Below are positions 1 through 13,477 of a DNA stretch of 64,000 bases, one piece after another. The notes below the pieces were generated by a model that saw only the letters and a program-made list of their open reading frames with translations, was not told the DNA's origin and ran no database searches. The stretch covers positions 2,332,679-2,396,678 of the forward strand of contig NC_081337.1 in assembly GCF_022539665.2 (NCBI RefSeq), given 5' to 3'. The stretch is from Daphnia carinata. Its lineage: Eukaryota; Arthropoda; Branchiopoda; Diplostraca; Daphniidae. The position numbers were made by a program, and so were the translations under genes. Every line of letters starts with the position of its first letter. The first letter of the stretch is position 1.

Positions 1-178
1 ACGTGAAAGTGCATAAAGTGTTTAATCAAATAACAGTTCCAGTCTTCCATGACGCGAGAAAATGTCGGATTGTGTCACAATTGATTCATGTCCAAAAGGA
101 TAACTGGAAGAGCTCATTCAGCGATGTTCTTATTTCCTGTCGATAGATCTGGAGACTTATTGGAAATCCACGCTGAAA

Positions 179-2333
179 ATGCAAAGTGCTGTCAAATTGG
201 AAAAGGATTCTGACCCCATGTTAGACGCAACCGTACCGTCGGCTACTTTAGACATTGCAAACGTTAATAGTTCAATCGAAATCTTTCCTTTTGAAAAACC
301 ACAAAATCGTGAAACAAAAAAAAATTCTTCCAGCGACACTTTGATTTCGGTGGATGACCGTGACTCAACAATGGGCTGCTCCAAGACTTTTGATACTTCA
401 AGTTCTAGCCCTAGTCCAAGCATGAGAGCCTCTCCTACCCATGTTAGCCGACAAGAAGGTCCTTCAAATCAAAACGAGAACGTCTGCTGTGTGTTGGCCC
501 ACCGAGATCTAGGTGGAAGAGAAGGCAGTCCAAAGAGTTCTAACTTTTCCTCCAGCTCAGCGGATAGAGTTTCATCGGATGAAGGCTCTCCGACTGGCTT
601 ATTATCTTCTAATTCTACGAATGATTCGTCTGCTCTTCGGCTATCACGCTTTGCTTTGCAGATCCATTCAACACAAGAAAGTGATCGAAGTATCTCACGT
701 ATTTGCCGATTAGGTTCTCCACCCTCGGCATCAACTTCTACCAAATTTTCCATTTCGATCGCCGATTCTTCTTCGATTATTCGGCCATCAGTTACTCAAA
801 CCAATAAGGAAATGACACAAATATTCGACACGAGCCAACTGCAAAATCACCAATCGTCAAAGCTATCAAAGCAAAATTTTCGTAACACCGAAGATTCTAA
901 GTTCCCTTCACGGCCGGAATCTGTTAACGCTACAGTATTCGTACAACCGGAGGATAATTATTCGATTTCTGCTACACCTCACGGAATAGAAAATATTCTT
1001 AATAGACCAATTCCACGACCAGATCCTGTCATTTCTCCTGCAATTCAGTGCTACCCACACTCAAGCTCCAGTAGCCAATATCCGTCGCCCTTTTCAGCAA
1101 TAGCGCGAACTCAGAAGCCTTTGGATTTCTCCAACGGCGTTAACGCCCTAGGTCTTAACTCGCCAACGTTTACAGGCGTTTACTGGCCAACTTTACAATC
1201 CTTCATCGATAACCCTGCTCTGCAAACATGGAGAGATCGTTTTCAGATAAGTAAGGATACTCGGAGTTATTGTACTGCAGTAACTTATTCTAAAAACTAA
1301 AGAAAACCCTTGATGCTTAATAGCTCTATGTTAATTATACCTATTTTGTTGATAATTCTAACAATATGGCTAACTTAGCAGATAATTCCGACGGCATTAA
1401 CTGTGGCTTCGACAAGGATTCCAAGAAAAAACACACACGACCAACTTTTAGCGGGCAACAGATATTTGCCCTAGAGAAAACTTTCGAGCAGACAAAATAT
1501 TTGGCGGGTCCCGAGCGCGCAAAACTTGCCTATGGATTGAATATGACGGAATCTCAAGTTAAGGTATACACTTTAAACCATCGACCGTACACTCGTAAGC
1601 TTCTAATATATTCGTTTTGAAAACGTTTTTCACGATTAGGCTATCTTGAAAAGGCTACTTAGCGTATCACATTGGGTAGCACGATATCCGAAAATGAAAT
1701 TCGAAGTAGTAAACAGGAAAAGAAAAAAAAACATCGTTACGAACTAATACAAGCAACAAAGAAATCTCAGTCTTTTGAGATAGTTAGTTTTTGTGTGTGA
1801 ATTTATGAAAAACGTAATGAACCACAGTTTTGCAACTTCTGATTCGCTATTGGTCATTTTTTAAATTACTGATACATTTTTTTTTGTTTAAGACCGACTA
1901 CGACACGAAGCGCAGAGCAGTGTTTTCGAACAACGTTTGAATACCAGTGGACTAGTTTTTAATGTAGGCTAGTCTATACAAGTTTCTTCTCGTCCGTTTT
2001 TAACTCCTTCGTTGGTGGCAAAATAGATAGACGGTCAAAATGGCAACAAAAAGCAAAAAAAACAAAGAACAAAATATCAATAATAAAAAAAAATTAAATT
2101 AAAAAAAAGCTATACAGAACAAAAAAAAAATTAAAACACTAAAATCCGAAATGTTTTTTTTTCAGGTTTGGTTTCAAAATCGGCGTACCAAATGGCGTAA
2201 AAAACACGCTGCCGAATTGGCAACTGCTAAGAAGCGTCAAGAGGAGGCTGAAGTTCTGAATGACCTTTCTGACAAAGAAGAAGATATCTACGGTGACGAC
2301 TCATTCGATATCAAACGAAAAAGGACGAAGTAA
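179..2333 (+). CDS. Nkx6: NK6/Nkx6 homeobox transcription factor (3 exons)
   Basis: Coding exons 179-1250, 1382-1563 and 2166-2333 total 1422 nt, giving 473 aa. Intron 1 (131 bp) is phase 1 (GTAAGG...AG) and intron 2 (602 bp) is phase 0. The homeodomain starts in exon 2 after a basic KKKHTRPTF stretch and is cut by intron 2 just before [14 protein letters not shown], leaving the recognition helix in exon 3. The [12 protein letters not shown] start and the [15 protein letters not shown] tail are diagnostic of the NK6 class. Residues about 276-287 ([12 protein letters not shown]) match the conserved N-terminal NK6 motif, which resembles a Groucho-binding eh1 repressor motif. The rest of the N-terminus is Ser-rich. 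The C-terminus is acidic, then ends in basic KRKRTK. Family role: nuclear DNA-binding repressor in motor neuron and endocrine fate. The first ATG of the open frame was taken as the start; an upstream exon cannot be excluded. Confidence 0.93.
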
Positions 2334-5300
2334 CAAAGAAATATCACCAGGAAAGTGTACCTACTTAATACTTATTAAAATGATGAACAATGCTATCCTT
2401 GATTTCAAATGTTAATAGTGGGGATTTGCGTTTCTTAGTTAATCTGTATGTCAAGGTGTTCGTACCTTTACAGCTGGCCCATCTCAGTTTAATTTCAATG
2501 ATGTGTAATTTGTGTTGTATTAGCATATAATCGTTTCGGTTTGGTTTTGTCTAAAGTACCGATTATGCGAAAGAGTTTGTTACGTAACCCATATAAGTGA
2601 CGTTCTACAGCTCTTGTCTATAGTCTACCACATAGTAAAAAAAAAACTTAATTATTGGTGTTTTTTATTGTTAATACACGAAGTAAAATGTTCATCAGAA
2701 GAAATTGTATAGCAAAAACTTGAGTTTGTATTAAAGACCTTAAAAGCCGACATTTCTTCGAGGGTTCTAAAGCTGTGCTCTACATAGCCTACATAGTTTT
2801 ATGAAATAATTCTTCGACCAAAAGGAATTATTTTATCTATTCCTTTAGATTGGCATTCAAACCTTCAATTTTACCACACAACGCATGAAGGCGACGTACT
2901 CATGTTTATTTCTCATTCTGTTTTCGGTAAACTATTAAAACTAAGAACTTAATGGCGAAAGAAATGTCATAAAGCCCAGGCTTTGTAACAAGGAGGAAAG
3001 GCTTGGGAGATAGCCTACACGCAAACGGTGCACTGTTCAGTGAAAACTTGGTGTTCTTTCATGGCTGTGTTCTTATACTGCTCATAATACTGTACATTTA
3101 GGTACGAATACCCAGCAACAATGTCAACTTAACAGCGTCAAGAGAGGAGACAGGAGCCTCGACGGCATTCTATACACATTTGTATGGATTTGTGGTTGCG
3201 TTACGGCACAAGGATAACAGCAGTTGTGTTGCCTAGTCGACGGCTTTTTAGAAATTGTCAGGTGGGACAACCAAGAAATATGAAACATTTTACAAGCATA
3301 ACAGAAACGTTATTGAAGATATTTCTTCGCATGTAACGCAAAAGGCGAAAAGAAATATTTGCCCATGACAACGGCCACTGCGAAACCAGAAAGTCAAATT
3401 TAAAAAAAAACATAATAGAATGTTATAATTGTCAACAAAATTTCCAATCCGTTTGCAGAAAATTCTGACACAGTTCTAAGAAATGGAGCGATTCTGTGAT
3501 TTCTGCTTTGTTTCTTCGGTGAACTAAGTGAATCGTAAATTTAACCACGATGCCCTCTTAAGGCAGAGTTTTCCTGACTAGTTCTTTGAGTATAGATTTT
3601 AGAAATTTGGATAAGACTGTAGACTATGGGCTACGCGTTCTTCTGATGCAATTTTGCCACTGGTTGATCTTCATCAGTTTGAAAGCGAGACAAAAACTAA
3701 CTATTTATTTACATCGGCAGCTAGGTAGATTGACTGCGTTTAGCTACAAAACACATAATCTGCTGATATATTTAATGTTACAGCTAGTATTCTCCAATAC
3801 ACTCTGATTTACTGATGTATAGTCTGCTGTAGATATTAAAAAGATTGAACGCTTGGCCTTCCTTGGGATTAATGCGTAAAGTTAGTTTTACATTCAGTGC
3901 TAGCTGTTTATTTAACAGATATAGGAAAATAGCTCGTAACGGTGAACAAAATACTTCAACTTTTTCTGTCACATACAAAATTATGAGGAAGATTATCTGA
4001 AATATTGTTTCAACACATTCATATTAGATTTTGACGAAATGTTGTAGGGCCAACACTAGATTTTACTCAAGTAGAAAATAAGTACTTGTTTTTTATGTGT
4101 GTGAATATCTTGTTCATAGGAATGGTCTGTGACGGAACGATTTGTGATTAAGTTTGAATCTTATTGTCAGAAGCAAAAAATAATATCCCAATTTATGTTG
4201 ATTGTAGAGAAGAAGCAATTCTGCTTAGGCTGTGGCCTACCTTGTCGTATGCATCTAGATTATATATATGCCCACTAATCATCTAGTTAAATTTTCTAGT
4301 TTCTCAGCTCGAATAGTTGCGAGAAATTGAGACTAAAATCCGTTTTTTTAAGCTAAGATGAGCGTCAATGGGAAGTACACGTCAGCTTGAATAGGCCTGC
4401 TACCGGTACACCGCGCTACACCCGTTTTCCCTCTCTTCAGTTTCACAAGACGTTTTTATACACATAGGTATGGTCTACAAGTGCATGGACTTAAACCTCG
4501 AGGGTATCAAAATAAATCCAGTGACAACAGGATTCTTTACTGAAAGACCCGCTGTTCGAGGCGCTAGTGCATGACCAAATGATGCCCCAATCGGATTAAG
4601 TTGGCACGCCTGAGCAAATGCTAAGTCTATACCGCTGATAGGTACACTTCACCCGGAACATCCATACAGTTTCTCTTTACAGCGCACGTTTATTCTGCAT
4701 GAATTCATTCGAAAAGATGCAACACACACATTACTTTCCTCTTTTGTCGAAAAAATGGCCTTCTCAAAATCCTTGGGATTGCGTCCCTTTGTTCAACGCC
4801 ATCATTTTCGTAATAAAAGTTGGGCCCACTTAATATCTAAAAAACTGTTTCTAGAAGACGTCATATCCAGCCATTTGTAACATTTGTGCATAACGTGTTG
4901 TTTTACACCGACTTGGATTGTAAAAACAGTTATGCTATAACCAAAAATTTGAACTTGAAAATTGATGATGTGTTTAGCATACAGCTAAATAGTCTGGATA
5001 TTTAACTCGATAGAAAAAGATCGATTTGGTATTTTTTACACAAATGTTGTATAAATTGTGATGTTGTTAGCCTATATCTAGAAACATATAATAAAGCCCC
5101 CTTAGAGGAAGGAGATGGCATGAGATCGATTATGTTGTTACTTCTACTCGACATATAAGATTGTCAGGGCTGTTTTTATTGCGCTCGGAGCATTATCAAT
5201 GGCTATAGAAGGGGGAACAGAGACGGAGGGGAGAAGGGAAATCACAATGAGGAGTTTCGACGCGTCGTGAGGAAGGTTATTGAATGATCTGCATGATATG

Positions 5301-7071
5301 ACTCCCCTGACAGCTCTATTTAGCTCCATCGAATCTCATGGCGGCTGTAATTCACTCACAATAGATTTCATATAAATGGCGATAAACAATCCTTAGCTTA
5401 TGGATAGACGGTGATATTCCTATTGATATTTTTGGTTCATAACTTATATATACGAACGTGGCGAAGATTTCGTGTCTTAGAAAAGCAACATAAATTTTCA
5501 ATCTTAAAATCTTTGTGAAAATTTAGGTTCCTAACATTACTACGGTTTTTTATGAAACATTTTGGATTTTAGAATTGTATGCAATTGTAGTCGTATCCGT
5601 TCATTTACCAACCTTGGAAAACTTCAATCACCCTTATTTTTATTCAGAAACGTGGTAATTAATGTGTTTCAGAAACAACTTTTTAAAAATCATAATACTA
5701 TTTACATCTACGTGTATTATTTTATCTAAGTGCCACATCCTCGCCAGGTTGCTCATATCGTTTGTCGTACTTGTAGCCATTTTTGTGCATAATGTGAAAA
5801 TAAACAAGCAAAATGAAAACCATTAGTCGTCGTTCACTTTTTTACTGACGCTGTATGAGGTCTAATAGAAGAATGTCAAAATGTTTCAAAGTTACAACCT
5901 GTATATATTCTTACTTTGCAGTGTCGGACTGCGGGGCTTATTCCATTTGAAGGTTGTCTTCTTCTTGGGGCTCTAGCCGGATGCCATAAAATGGACAGTC
6001 AAAGCCAGGTAGCTATTGTCGCCTACAGAGCATTCGAACATCAAAGGTGAGCAACCGGAAGTATACCTTCAGCCCGCTATTGATCCGTAGGCTATGGTAC
6101 TTTTTCAATGTTAAGCACGGTCCGTCAAGTTCTTTGATAACAGTGTGCCTTTATAAATAATTTCTAGTCCTTACATCCGGCTTAACGTTTTAAATCTATA
6201 GTCTACCTATACATGTATGGTAGGGGCTTACAAAAGGGCCAACTGCGCTAGCTTATTGGTCAATTCATGCTGATTTTTCAATGGGTAGCCCTAACCAAAC
6301 AACTATGGTGTACCCCATCAGACTGTGTGTGGCAATTTTGGATAAAAAAATATCAGAGCGAATGTCGTAATGATACGACGGATCACGAAAAAAATTACTT
6401 AGACCTTTGAAGTTTAATATACTAGTGTAGCAAATATTTAAATGTAAACCGAATGTATAGCCTCAGTAACAATGAATGGAATTAGATAGGGAAAAATGTC
6501 TGCATGGTGCGTTATGAGTTACGAAAGTAAAAAACGTAGTCGAAATAAGTGAACCAAACAAAGGATTAACGTCTTAGAGAAAAGTTGGCTTGTCAGAGGA
6601 TGTGTTTCCACAAAACGTGTAGTTAAGAAAAAACCAATAAAAAAAAAAAAATTTCTATCTTTTGGATTTATGCCTGCTTTGCCAACGAAATGATATCGTA
6701 GTATTTTTGCTTTGGCATAATTGCACAAGAAAATCATGTCACGATCATCCTTAGCTGAAACAATCATTCGTGTACTCTTCTGAAAATGAAAAAAAAATTA
6801 AGAAGTTAACTAGCTCCTCCAAAGATGCTGAGTATTGTGATGTTTGTCGCAGGGCCTAGTACCCCCTTTCTGGGCCTAGTAACACCTACATGGGCCGACT
6901 AGACTAGGCCTACATCTCTATTGTTAAATCATCAGGGGACATTTAATTTAAAAAAAAATATATTGGGTATACTAACTCTCATGCAACATCCGTGTAGGGT
7001 ATTGATCGAAAAGAAAGAGATTTTCAAATACAGGTTTTTAATTGCACTCTTTCAAAATTTCAATTTTCAAT
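2334..7071. other. Gene-free flank downstream of the NK6 gene
   Basis: No convincing coding exon was found on either strand in this 4.7-kb AT-rich stretch. The open frames at 3586-3807, 3784-3978, 5144-5329 and 6519-6767 are short, have no recognisable motif and lack flanking splice structure. The NK6 3' UTR should lie at the left end, but I cannot place its poly(A) site. Repeats seen are simple A/T runs only. Such a flank next to a developmental homeobox gene could hold enhancers; that is inference and no specific site was identified. Confidence 0.6.
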
Positions 7072-7706
7072 TGCCAATCTTTCGGGGCAATTGAAACAGG
7101 GCGTCGGGGCAGTCGAAACGTGGCTTTCCCATAAGGAAGCTTCCTTTTTTATGAAGAAACTAAAATGACGATATCCCACATTCAGGTACAGGTATTTCCA
7201 TGAAATTTTTACTATTGTGTAAAAAACTTGATTCTACATATTTCAAGATATTTTAGAACTTGCTGTGGTAACTAAATATTATTTAATGAATTTTGATACT
7301 TTTCCAAATTAGGTTCAAAATACGGAAAGTGGCAATTGAAACAAATAAGCTGTTCTGTTTGCAACTAGCATTGGTCTTCACTGAATTTCTTTGTTTTTAG
7401 GGTATAAAAAGGAGCTAGTAAAAAATAACAATATTTTTTATAATAAAAAGCATCAAAAATGACGTAAGACCTTTTCTAGAGGTGAAAATGAAAAAGTTGT
7501 CTGGGCAAAAACTAAAAATGGACCGTAAAAAAAAACTTTTGGAGATAACTTGAAAACTTTTTGAGTTTAAAGATTAAATTTTTTCTAAAAATAAGCAACC
7601 TTAGTTCCTGTTAGTACAATTTTTTTTACGAAATCCATGTCATAATTCGAAAGGTAGAAGTTTTATTTCAAATGCTCCGCGTTCCATTTACGGCCACCAT
7701 CCTCTA
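7072..7706 (-). mobile_element. Inverted partial copy of the TAGGGGAGG TIR transposon
   Basis: Read on the minus strand, this stretch follows the same order of blocks as 10091-11040 but with internal losses. It holds the paired CAATTGAAAC-type motifs near 7060-7110, the stretch with GATATCGTCATTTTAG and TTTCTTCATAAA (opposite strand at 7140-7185), and the block around 7450-7560. It ends near 7701-7706 with CCTCTA, matching the CCTCCCCTA terminus of the full copy with mutations. The other terminal TIR is missing, so the copy is truncated. No coding capacity was seen. Confidence 0.72.
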
Positions 7707-10090
7707 TTTATTGTACCGAGTGAGCCTACGTGGAATGATAAAAGATATACTGGATCGTCTCAGAAGTTTCGTGCCGAATTTCGTGTTCATGAGAAAATCA
7801 AAAAAGGGAAGCAATTAGAAAAATTAGATCTTATACGGAAATGGTGACGAGATAGCTTGACATAACTTCTCAACGAAGTCCTCTATCATTGAGACATTGC
7901 ATTTCTTGCACTCTTTTCTCTCATCGTCATCTAAACGAGATCAGTAAGCAAAAACCTAATTATTTTTTTTAGGTGGTACTTGATTTTAAAAAAGCTGTGG
8001 ATTCGACGGCTGCCAACGCTCTTATATTTGTAAATAGGCCATTGACTCCTTGTAAATATCTAATTAACTAATGTAGGTACATGCTTGATTATTCACCTTT
8101 AAGTCGTGCCTATTGTTTTGAGGACCCGCATCTAGGACTTCCGGAAAAAGGATAACCTTATTACTAGCGAAAATAACGTTCTCTCAATGGAAAACGAAAG
8201 CAAAAAAAAAAAAAAAAGAAATAATAATAATAATAAATGATAAATAAGAAAATAATAAACCATAGCTTTCCGACGGAAAATAGGTGTTTGCCTACATTTT
8301 GATGTAGACTACTTATCGAATAAACGTGAGCATACTTGATTCGCAATGAATTTGGGGGTTTGAGCTAATCACTTCATCCCACAGTAATATTCAAGAAAGT
8401 ATGCTCCACCTGATGATATTTCATATTGAGGAAAAACAAGAACTCCTGATCTTGAGTTGGACTATAGAATTCGCCATCTTTATTCACTTCCTTCCACAAA
8501 TAGTAGTCAAAAGGCATAAAAATCGCATGTTTTATTTTTCTTTTCTTCTTTTCTTTAAAGAAACAAATTACAAAATCATAGTTTATATTAAGAATTACAT
8601 GGTTTTGGCAAGAAAATAAAGAAAATTTAAGTTTAAGAATTACACAAAAAAAAATCCTTTTTTGATTAAAAAATCAGTCATGATCCCAAAATCTCGTACA
8701 CTTCGTCTAAGAGTTTTAAACCCATCGGAATTCGATTGAAAGTGGTCTTCTATATTATCAAGGTTACCGGAAATATTTTTAGCAGGAATAATAAGTACAG
8801 TACTACATATGTTACAGCTCGTAAATTTAAATTTAATCTGAATTATAATGTCTTTTTATTAGTGAGGACGGGTTGAACATCTTCCTTTTCACAAGCAATA
8901 TATATTTGCATAGACATATTGAACATTATTATTTTTTGGCCATGTACACTGGGCTCACTTTTCTTCCTTGTAGTAGAACAAATTTGGCCGTAGCCACAGT
9001 TATTTTGTAATTTAAAAAACATTAAAAAATTACTCAGACATTTAGCTGATGAGGAAGTGCTAATAAGCTGTGAGCTTAAGCTTGTGAACGGCGAAAGTAG
9101 GAAGAATAAAAGGAACCGAGATATACGTACGTATATGGTCAAAGAAAATAAGGAAAACATAGGATAGATATAGAAGACAAGAAAAAAAAGTACACCAGCT
9201 GAAAGCAACCGGATGTGTGGTTGAGTACATCACTACTGTATCCTTTATGTTCAAACTTATGCTGTTGTGGCACAGCCATTTACAGCAAACGTTGTAACAA
9301 AATTTGGTGTGCCCCATTAGCGTATAAGGAAGGGTCGGGTTAAAAGGCTTAGGGGCACGTAGCTCCTTTTTCTATTATTTTTCATTATTTAGCTTATTTT
9401 TTAGCGCATAATACAGCAAGTTTCATCGAAGTATCACCAACGGTTCGAGAAAACCCGAATAAATTTTCGGACAATCCCGATGTAAGATTTCTTGTGACCG
9501 TTGCGTCCGACTTGTGCCGGTTGCGTTACTCCAACTATAACAAAACGTCCCACTACCTCATTCATCATCTAAAAAAAGAGAGGTGGAACAGTAGGAGTAC
9601 GCGTTTAAAACAGTTCATTACCTGTAAACCTGACTTAGAGGTTTGAGATTGCAAAGGGTTATAGTACCTGTACTTATCTGAATTAAAAATGTAAGCACAA
9701 TAACAAATAAGTACAGCTCCGATCCCATTACAGGACCGGACTGTGCGCGTTTCTATAACTGAGTGTTACTATAACCAAGCACCCGTTATCAGGGTTATCA
9801 ACCATCGAGTAATTTATACCCAAACTTCAATGTTCAATGTATACCAAGGCAACTACCAAAATGATTATCAGTGCATTACGGAGAAGATCTCTCAAACAGG
9901 CCTTCTCATTTTCGCACAGACACAGAGAAAAATAACAAAATCATAAATTTGATTTTTTCTTTTTTCCTATGAATCAGCTTCCTGTCCGTTGTTTCCGAGT
10001 TGGATCGATGAGCCCATGCACAATATTAACTAAAATTGCTGGCGCTATCACCTCCTTTCGTCTTCATTATATTGTCACGAGATACGGATA
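7707..10090. other. Unassigned AT-rich intergenic DNA
   Basis: No recognisable gene was found. There is an A-rich tract followed by a short ATA repeat around 8195-8240. The open frames here (8164-8346, 8401-8619, 8843-9208, 9060-9317, 9743-9946) translate to low-complexity Phe/Leu/Ile-rich or motif-free peptides and are treated as chance. Confidence 0.55.
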
Positions 10091-11228
10091 TAGGGGAGGT
10101 AGGGCGCAATTGGAACACGCAGCAATTGAAACAAAAATTCTACCACTTCAAGTATGTAAGAGATTTAGTTAAAAAAATTTGAGGTAACGGGAATTAGGGT
10201 TTTACATTTTTAGAAAAAATTGGAGGCTTTAGACTCTAAAAGTTTTCGATCTATCCCAGAAAGTTGTTTTTTGACTGTCCATTTCTAGTTTTTACCCAGA
10301 CAATTTTTTCGTTTTCACACCTAAAACGATGGAGGAAATCATTAAAAAAGGTCTTGAGTCATTCATCGTTCATTAAGCAATAAATTGATAACATTAACTT
10401 TTTCCTAGCTAAATTTTATCCCCTATAAACATTAAAACTCCGTGAAGACCCATGGTCGGAGCAATTGGAACACCTTGTTCCAATTGCGACCCTTCCGTAT
10501 CCGCGTCTCCTTTACTGTAGTCTGGCAACAGTGTTCCCTACGCAGCGTATTAGCAGAGCTCTTTTTTCAATTTTGTGTTTTATTTCGTCTGCTGGGTGGC
10601 TGACATTTATCGTCTGCCACAATGTTTGTGCTTTTATTTACAACGTTGACGAAAGAAATTAAATTTTAAAATTTAAATTACCGACATTAACAAAAATTAT
10701 GATGTAAGGCTGGACACGCAATATTCGATTATAAAAATTTGATCTGCATACTATTAACCGTTCTTTGGATTACTAACGGTTTTCTGAACCTAATTAAGAA
10801 AACTACCAAAATTCATTAAATAATATTTAGTTACTATAGAAACTTATAAAATATCTTAAAAAATAAAGATTAAAATTCTTTATATTACTGTAAAAAATTC
10901 ATCAAACGTATCCCAGATTCTGAGATATCGTCATTTTAGTTTCTTCATAAAACCGGGAGCTCTCTTATGGGAAAACCCACGTTTCAATTGCCCAGACGCC
11001 CTGTTTCAATTGCCGAGTAGAATTGGCAATTGAAACAACTTGGGGTACCTCCAGTTTTTTACACATAGCAGATGTTCGTCTTTGCCGAACCCACCCAAAA
11101 AAAAATACTGTTATTTAGCTGAGATAACTGGCTACAAATCTATATATTTTTTAGTTTACTTGGACGATTTTTGTAATCGTACGGAACAAAAATAACTTTT
11201 GTGTTCCAACCACGCCCTACCTCCCCTA
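10091..11228 (+). mobile_element. Non-autonomous TIR DNA transposon, full-length copy
   Basis: The ends form an imperfect 26-bp terminal inverted repeat. The left end begins TAGGGGAGGTAGGGCG (10091) and the right end finishes CGCCCTACCTCCCCTA (11228), with 23 of 26 positions paired. Both ends carry TA, so a TA target duplication is possible, as in Tc1/mariner/pogo-type elements; the superfamily is not settled. Many CAATTGAAAC or CAATTGGAAC subterminal motifs occur in both orientations (10108-10135, 10460-10490, 10980-11035). The 1138-bp body has no transposase-like frame. Two other copies lie in the window: an inverted fragment at 7072-7706 and a copy split by the copia element at 12770-13245 and 28942-29176. 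Confidence 0.85.
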
Positions 11229-11951
11229 CACAGTTTAGGAGGGGTGTTAGTCGCGAAACAGTTTAAAATGTTGCCATGAAACTCCGTTCGAGTTTTTTTT
11301 TTCAATTTATAATATAATATAATATTTTATAATATTGTCAAGTGCGCTTAAATGTGTGTCCTGATGCCGTCTGGAGCCGGGGGATGTTAATGCACCCACT
11401 CAGCATCGCTGTATAGTTTTATGAAGAATAAGAATCCTAGCAACATAGTTAAGACGAATATGGATGTATGTAAAAACGTCTGTTTCTTATAGTAGTCTAT
11501 TTTTAACATTCACGGAAGATCCAAATTGAGTCTTGCTACCCAAAGCCGATTTTGTGACCGCGGAACATCATCTGGGTGTTCAGTTAGCCTTATACCAACG
11601 GAATCATAAATTCTACGTTGATGGAATATCTAAAACGCCTTGAAAATCGGTGGACGTTGTTAGGACGCCCAACGTCCCTAAGGATTACCCGAGGGGTTGG
11701 GAGCTCAAAATTCGAGTGCACGAGATTCAGAATCTTTCGAGATTTTACGGATTCTGTGAGATTCTACAAGATTATGTAAAATTTTATACCTTTACCAAAG
11801 ATTCTCGGACATTTTCATTATTTCGCGATAACGTGTATTTGGTGGGGACTGTATTGTTTAATGAAAATAGAATGAAAAAACGTTTTTATTGTAACTTTTT
11901 ACATTTCCCATAATTTTCTTACAGATCTTATTGCCAATTTGACCAAAAAAG
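11229..11951. other. Unassigned spacer
   Basis: AT-rich DNA with a short TA-rich run around 11315-11335. The frame at 11650-11913 has no recognisable motif and is not supported as a gene. Confidence 0.5.
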
Positions 11952-12080
11952 GACTTAGGGCTCATACCCGATCAGCTGTGATCGGGTCATATTATCTGCC
12001 CCGCCCCGAAAGCCGGCTGAACGGGTCAAATCGGGTTCTCATTTTTTCCTAATATCGGGTTCGGGTTCAACCCCTAAGTC
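11952..12080. mobile_element. 129-bp MITE with ~20-bp inverted ends
   Basis: The left end starts GACTTAGGG followed by a CCCGA block. The right end, read on the opposite strand, starts GACTTAGGGGTTGAACCCGA. The interior is built from repeated CGGGT/ACCCG words in both orientations and could fold into a long hairpin. There is no coding potential. A target-site duplication is not obvious, so the superfamily is unknown. Confidence 0.72.
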
Positions 12081-12769
12081 ATGGAATTCTGAAAAATGAA
12101 ATTGAAAAAAAATGAAAGATAGGTATTTTATAGGATGAAATACGTTACGAAATCAGAAAGGGTGCAAGATTAAAGTGTGAAATTGTTTGTTTACTACCAT
12201 TACCAGAGGCTACTGGGGCAACATACCAACAAATTTGTTCACTTTTTCATCGTCGCGCCAGTAACTTCTGGTGGTGGGTCGGGTCCCAGGTAACCCGTGC
12301 CGACCAATATTCTAGATAAACAAGCAAATCAAAGCAAACTATTTTACAGATAAACATAAAATTATTCAGTACGTGAATTAAAAAACCGTAACATGTTCTG
12401 TCAATAAAGGGCAGTTTCCCTCTCTTTTCAGTCAAATTACTACAAAACATCAAATAAATTGAAAAACTAAATTTAAGACACCCGTCAAGGAAATGAAGAA
12501 TTACACAAGGGAAAGAAAACATGGAATGAAAATGGCCGATTTTTAATACCTCTCTTTGTTCCCAGATCCACGTTGTGATATACCCTTATTGTAAATATAG
12601 GAATACTCACAATGTAACAATGGATTTACATTTTCTTGCTTTTCTTGCACTGTCAAATTCAGAAAAGCAAATAAAATGGGCGAGTTGGTGATGAGGTAAA
12701 GCAAATGATGCGATACAGAAAGTCGACGGATAGATGTATCGTCCGTCAATTCAACGTGACCCCTTTCCT
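12081..12769. other. Unassigned spacer
   Basis: No gene was recognised. Two minus-strand open frames (12247-12522 and 12543-12773) show no known motif; the second runs into the split transposon copy. Confidence 0.5.
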
Positions 12770-13245
12770 GCATTCTGGCAACCGTGGTAGCCGGTGTAGC
12801 GAAGCAGCCAAGTATTGTTTTTAAAATTTCCTATTTTGATAAATATCGTCTACTGGTTGGCTTTGTATATATCTAGAGTTTTTTTTCTCATTTTGTACAA
12901 CGTTGGTTAAACTAGTTAATTAGAAAAATTCAATTATTTTCATCAACAACAATTATGATGTATGTTTTAACATGCAGGATATGCTATTATCAAAATTTAG
13001 TCTTCATATTATCAACTATTTTCCTTTATTACAGACTGTATTTTGAAGATAATTTAGAAAATTACCAAAATCATTCCATAATATTCAGTTACGACAGAGA
13101 GTTCTAAAATATTTTAAAAAGCAGAACAAGTTTTTTTATATTGTAGTAAAAAAGTTTCCTAGGAATATTTATCTCTGAATTAGATATTTCATTACTCTTG
13201 TTTCTTCATAAAAACGAGTGCTTCCTTACGGGAAATCCACGTTTC
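12770..13245 (+). mobile_element. Left part of the third TIR transposon copy, interrupted by copia
   Basis: This is collinear with 10525-10985 of the full-length copy, starting at the TCTGGCAAC block and continuing through AATTATGATGTA and TTTCTTCATAAAA to CCACGTTTC. It stops exactly at the copia LTR. The element resumes at 28942 on the other side of the retrotransposon. The 5' terminus is missing or too diverged to see. Confidence 0.75.
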
Positions 13246-13425
13246 TGTTGAAATTAAACAAATAGGCCGTAAAAACAACTAGTGTTGCGTGGTGACACTT
13301 TTATTGTAACTGAAAATAAAAACGGGAGACAGACACATGATATATTCGACTACCATGCAGATAACAGTCTAAAGGAGAGTAAAGGCGTCCTTTAAAGGAA
13401 GCCTGTGCTTACCTGTTTTTCAACA
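13246..13425 (-). repeat. Copia 3' LTR
   Basis: This 180-bp sequence is similar along its length to 28763-28941, sharing the GTGGTGACACTTTTATTG block and the AAAGGAAGCCT...CCTGTTTTTCAA block. The inner edge, read on the minus strand, is preceded by a purine-rich GTCTTGGGTGGGTGTG run (13426 onward), a plausible polypurine tract. Confidence 0.88.
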
Positions 13426-13477
13426 CACCCACCCAAGACCCAAGCATAGGCAACAACATTAATCTCTTCGCTCAGCT

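Noticed and set aside
5144-5329. 61-codon minus-strand frame
   Set aside because: Length expected by chance, no motif, no exon partners; composition is not distinctive.
8164-9317. Phe/Leu-rich open frames resembling membrane peptides
   Set aside because: They follow from A/T tracts and simple repeats; no start context, splice sites or family blocks.
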